This document shows positions 63,201 through 64,000 of a DNA stretch of 64,000 nt, piece by piece. A program made the position numbers and the translations under genes. Source of the DNA: Parabacteroides sp. 52 (lineage in GTDB: Bacteria; Bacteroidota; Bacteroidia; Bacteroidales; Tannerellaceae); NCBI RefSeq assembly GCF_010500925.1, contig NZ_QVMG01000008.1, positions 1 through 64,000 on the forward strand. Reading direction: 5' to 3'. The number at the start of each line of letters is the position of its first letter. Position 1 is the stretch's first letter. The notes under the pieces were generated by a model. The model searched no databases, was not told where the DNA came from, and was given only the letters and a program-made list of their open reading frames with translations.

Positions 63201-64000
63201 TTATCCTGATCAAGTATCGACTCCCGATCGATAATGACGTCATTTCGTTCAATAGAAACCACCTCACCGGTATCTTCATCCACAAAGTCTTCTACCCAGG
63301 TTTTCAGTACACGAGCGGCCAGTTTACGTCCGATAAGTTTTTTCAGATTGGTCTTCGTTACCTTTACCTCTTCTGCCAGATTAAAGATTTCAAGAATATC
63401 TTTGTCGCTTTCAAAGCCGATAGCTCTCAAAAGGGTAGTTACAGGCAATTTCTTTTTACGGTCGATATACGCGTACATCACATTGTTGATGTCGGTAGCG
63501 AATTCGATCCATGATCCCTTGAATGGGATGATACGGGCAGAGTATAATTTCGTTCCGTTCGCGTGTGTACTCTGTCCAAAGAATACGCCGGGTGAACGGT
63601 GTAATTGAGATACTACTACACGTTCGGCACCATTGATTACAAAAGTTCCTCTTTCTGTCATATACGGAATAGGACCCAGGTATACATCTTGAATAACCGT
63701 GTCGAAGTCCTCGTGATCCGGATCTGTACAGTACAGTTTCAGCTTTGCTTTTAATGGTACGCTATAAGTTAATCCGCGGGCAATACATTCGTCTATCGTA
63801 TAGCGCGGCGGATCGATATAATAATCTAAGAACTCTAACACAAAGTTGTTACGCGTATCTGCAATGGGAAAATTCTCTGCAAACACTTTATACAACCCCT
63901 CCTTTTTCCGTTTTTCAGGAGCAGTGTCAAGTTGAAGAAAGTCTTGGAATGACTTCAATTGTACTTCGAGAAAGTCCGGATAGGGTAGAGGATTCTTAAT
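60230..64000 (-). CDS. rpoB: DNA-directed RNA polymerase subunit beta (5' end beyond window)
   Basis: The frame stays open to the window edge. Codons upstream of 63958 read [24 protein letters not shown], matching the RpoB N-terminus, so the apparent initiator at 63958 is an internal TTG and only about the first 15-20 residues are missing. Landmarks are [30 protein letters not shown], the rifampicin-region [64 protein letters not shown] and [17 protein letters not shown]. The rifampicin-region residues (Asp, His, Ser equivalents) look wild type. Confidence 0.98.
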   Translation of the reverse strand: MKNPLPYPDFLEVQLKSFQDFLQLDTAPEKRKKEGLYKVFAENFPIADTRNNFVLEFLDYYIDPPRYTIDECIARGLTYSVPLKAKLKLYCTDPDHEDFDTVIQDVYLGPIPYMTERGTFVINGAERVVVSQLHRSPGVFFGQSTHANGTKLYSARIIPFKGSWIEFATDINNVMYAYIDRKKKLPVTTLLRAIGFESDKDILEIFNLAEEVKVTKTNLKKLIGRKLAARVLKTWVEDFVDEDTGEVVSIERNDVIIDRESILDQDNIEEILDSGTQYVLLHKEDQNLSDYAIIYNTLQKDPSNSEKEAVLYIYRQLRNAEPADEASAREVITNLFFSEKRYDLGEVGRYRINKKLGLTTSDEVKVLTKEDIIEIIKYLIELINSKTIVDDIDHLSNRRVRTVGEQLYNQFGIGLARMSRTVRERMNVRDNEVFTPIDLINAKTISSVVNSFFGTNALSQFMDQTNPLAEITHKRRLSALGPGGLSRERAGFEVRDVHYTHYGRLCPIETPEGPNIGLISSLCVYAKINDLGFISTPYRKVKDGQVDFSKEGLDYYTAEEEEKMTVAQGNAPLDEKGKFIRDKVKSRFEADFPVVPPAEVDLMDVSPTQIASIAASLIPFLEHDDANRALMGSNMMRQAVPLIHADAPIVGTGIEKQVAKDSRTQITAESDGEVVYVDATTIKIKYDRSEDEDFVSFEDSIKTYVIPKWRKTNQSTTVDLRPICVVGQRVTAGDILTEGYSTQNGELALGRNVMVAYMPWKGYNYEDAIVLNERMVREDFFTSVHVDEYILEVRETKRGMEELTSDIPNVSEEATKDLDERGIVRVGARIEPGDILIGKITPKGESDPSPEEKLLRAIFGDKAGDVKDASLKATPSLRGVVVDTSLFSKAVKKRKSRLTDKAILPKLDEEYEEKLADLKNQLVEKLLVLTNGKTSQGVKDYMNTEVILKGAKFTRKALEELDYSAIQVSKWTADNDKNELIKQVILNYLKKYKELDAELRRKKFDLTIGDELPTGIVQMAKVYIAKKRKIQVGDKMAGRHGNKGIVSKIVRQEDMPFLDNGRPVDICLNPLGVPSRMNLGQIFEAVLGWAGRSLDVKFATPIFDGASIDDLNEWTDKAGIPRYGKTYLYDGGTGERFDQPATVGVTYFLKLGHMVDDKMHARSIGPYSLITQQPLGGKAQFGGQRFGEMEVWALEAFGAAHILQEILTIKSDDVVGRSKAYEAIVKGDPMPTPGIPESLNVLLHELRGLGLSFTLD

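Noticed and set aside
63958-64000. rpoB start at 63958
   Set aside because: The codon is TTG within a conserved leucine position, and the frame continues upstream with family sequence to the window edge.

Overview
This 64 kb window is chromosomal DNA from a Bacteroidales bacterium, most likely Parabacteroides or a close Tannerellaceae relative. The evidence is gene content and promoters: glutamine synthetase III, a hybrid two-component (HTCS) regulator beside glycoside hydrolases, HU-CCDC81/SPOR and DUF4831 proteins, the pdxJ / exbB-exbD-tonB / CBS-nadK cluster, and Bacteroidetes-type promoters (-7 TAnnTTTG, -33 TTG or TTTG). Genus is inference. It is mostly core chromosome. No prophage, insertion sequence, CRISPR array or tRNA gene is visible.

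Layout. 1-140: 3' part of a 5S rRNA and its terminator. 161-381: a long inverted repeat built of short words. 359-4200 (minus): cbiB-cobU-cobT-cobS-cobC, the corrinoid activation and nucleotide-loop pathway, with a TonB-dependent receptor just upstream (4281-6563). 6.8-13.4 kb: sugar-type oxidoreductase, polyprenol-phosphate sugar transferase, a solitary tyrosine recombinase, an S9 peptidase lipoprotein and a SPOR lipoprotein. 13.4-18.8 kb: malic enzyme, DUF4831 protein and POT peptide transporter. 18.8-22.7 kb: ECF sigma/anti-sigma with two exported proteins, and a MATE transporter. 22.7-26.7 kb: FecCD-type ABC importer and an unusual primase-like protein with a small coupled ORF. 27.2-30.2 kb: glnN divergent from lptB. 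30.3-41.8 kb: CPBP protease, Pif1-like helicase with TPRs, HU/SPOR protein, a translationally coupled gamma-carbonic-anhydrase/serine hydrolase/CBM9 set, aminopeptidase P, ilvE, metF and a DJ-1 protein. 41.9-46.2 kb: tonB-exbD-exbB, pdxJ, and divergent CBS-nadK. 46.3-54.7 kb: a small glycan-use locus (GH43, HTCS regulator, GH43, GH2). 55.2-64 kb: DUF3467 gene, rpoC, and rpoB running off the right edge.

The most striking unexplained structure is a dispersed family of five intergenic arrays (6657-6744, 15904-15991, 34318-34405, 47441-47528, 54948-55035). Each holds exactly four 22-nt units (88 nt). Each unit is a 20-nt perfect or imperfect palindrome plus a 2-nt A/T linker. The primary sequence differs between arrays while unit length, copy number and dyad symmetry persist, so structure or a dimeric ligand site seems to be what is conserved. 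A second repeat type consists of a GC-rich snap-back core flanked by short tandem words (161-381, 18766-18802, 47284-47426, 60121-60219). Other points of interest are a primase paralogue whose TOPRIM acidic pair is replaced by asparagines, a shared 17-nt operator-like box with a -7 element at fixed distance before both GH43 genes of the HTCS locus, and an orphan promoter facing a gene-free stretch at 26.7-27.1 kb.
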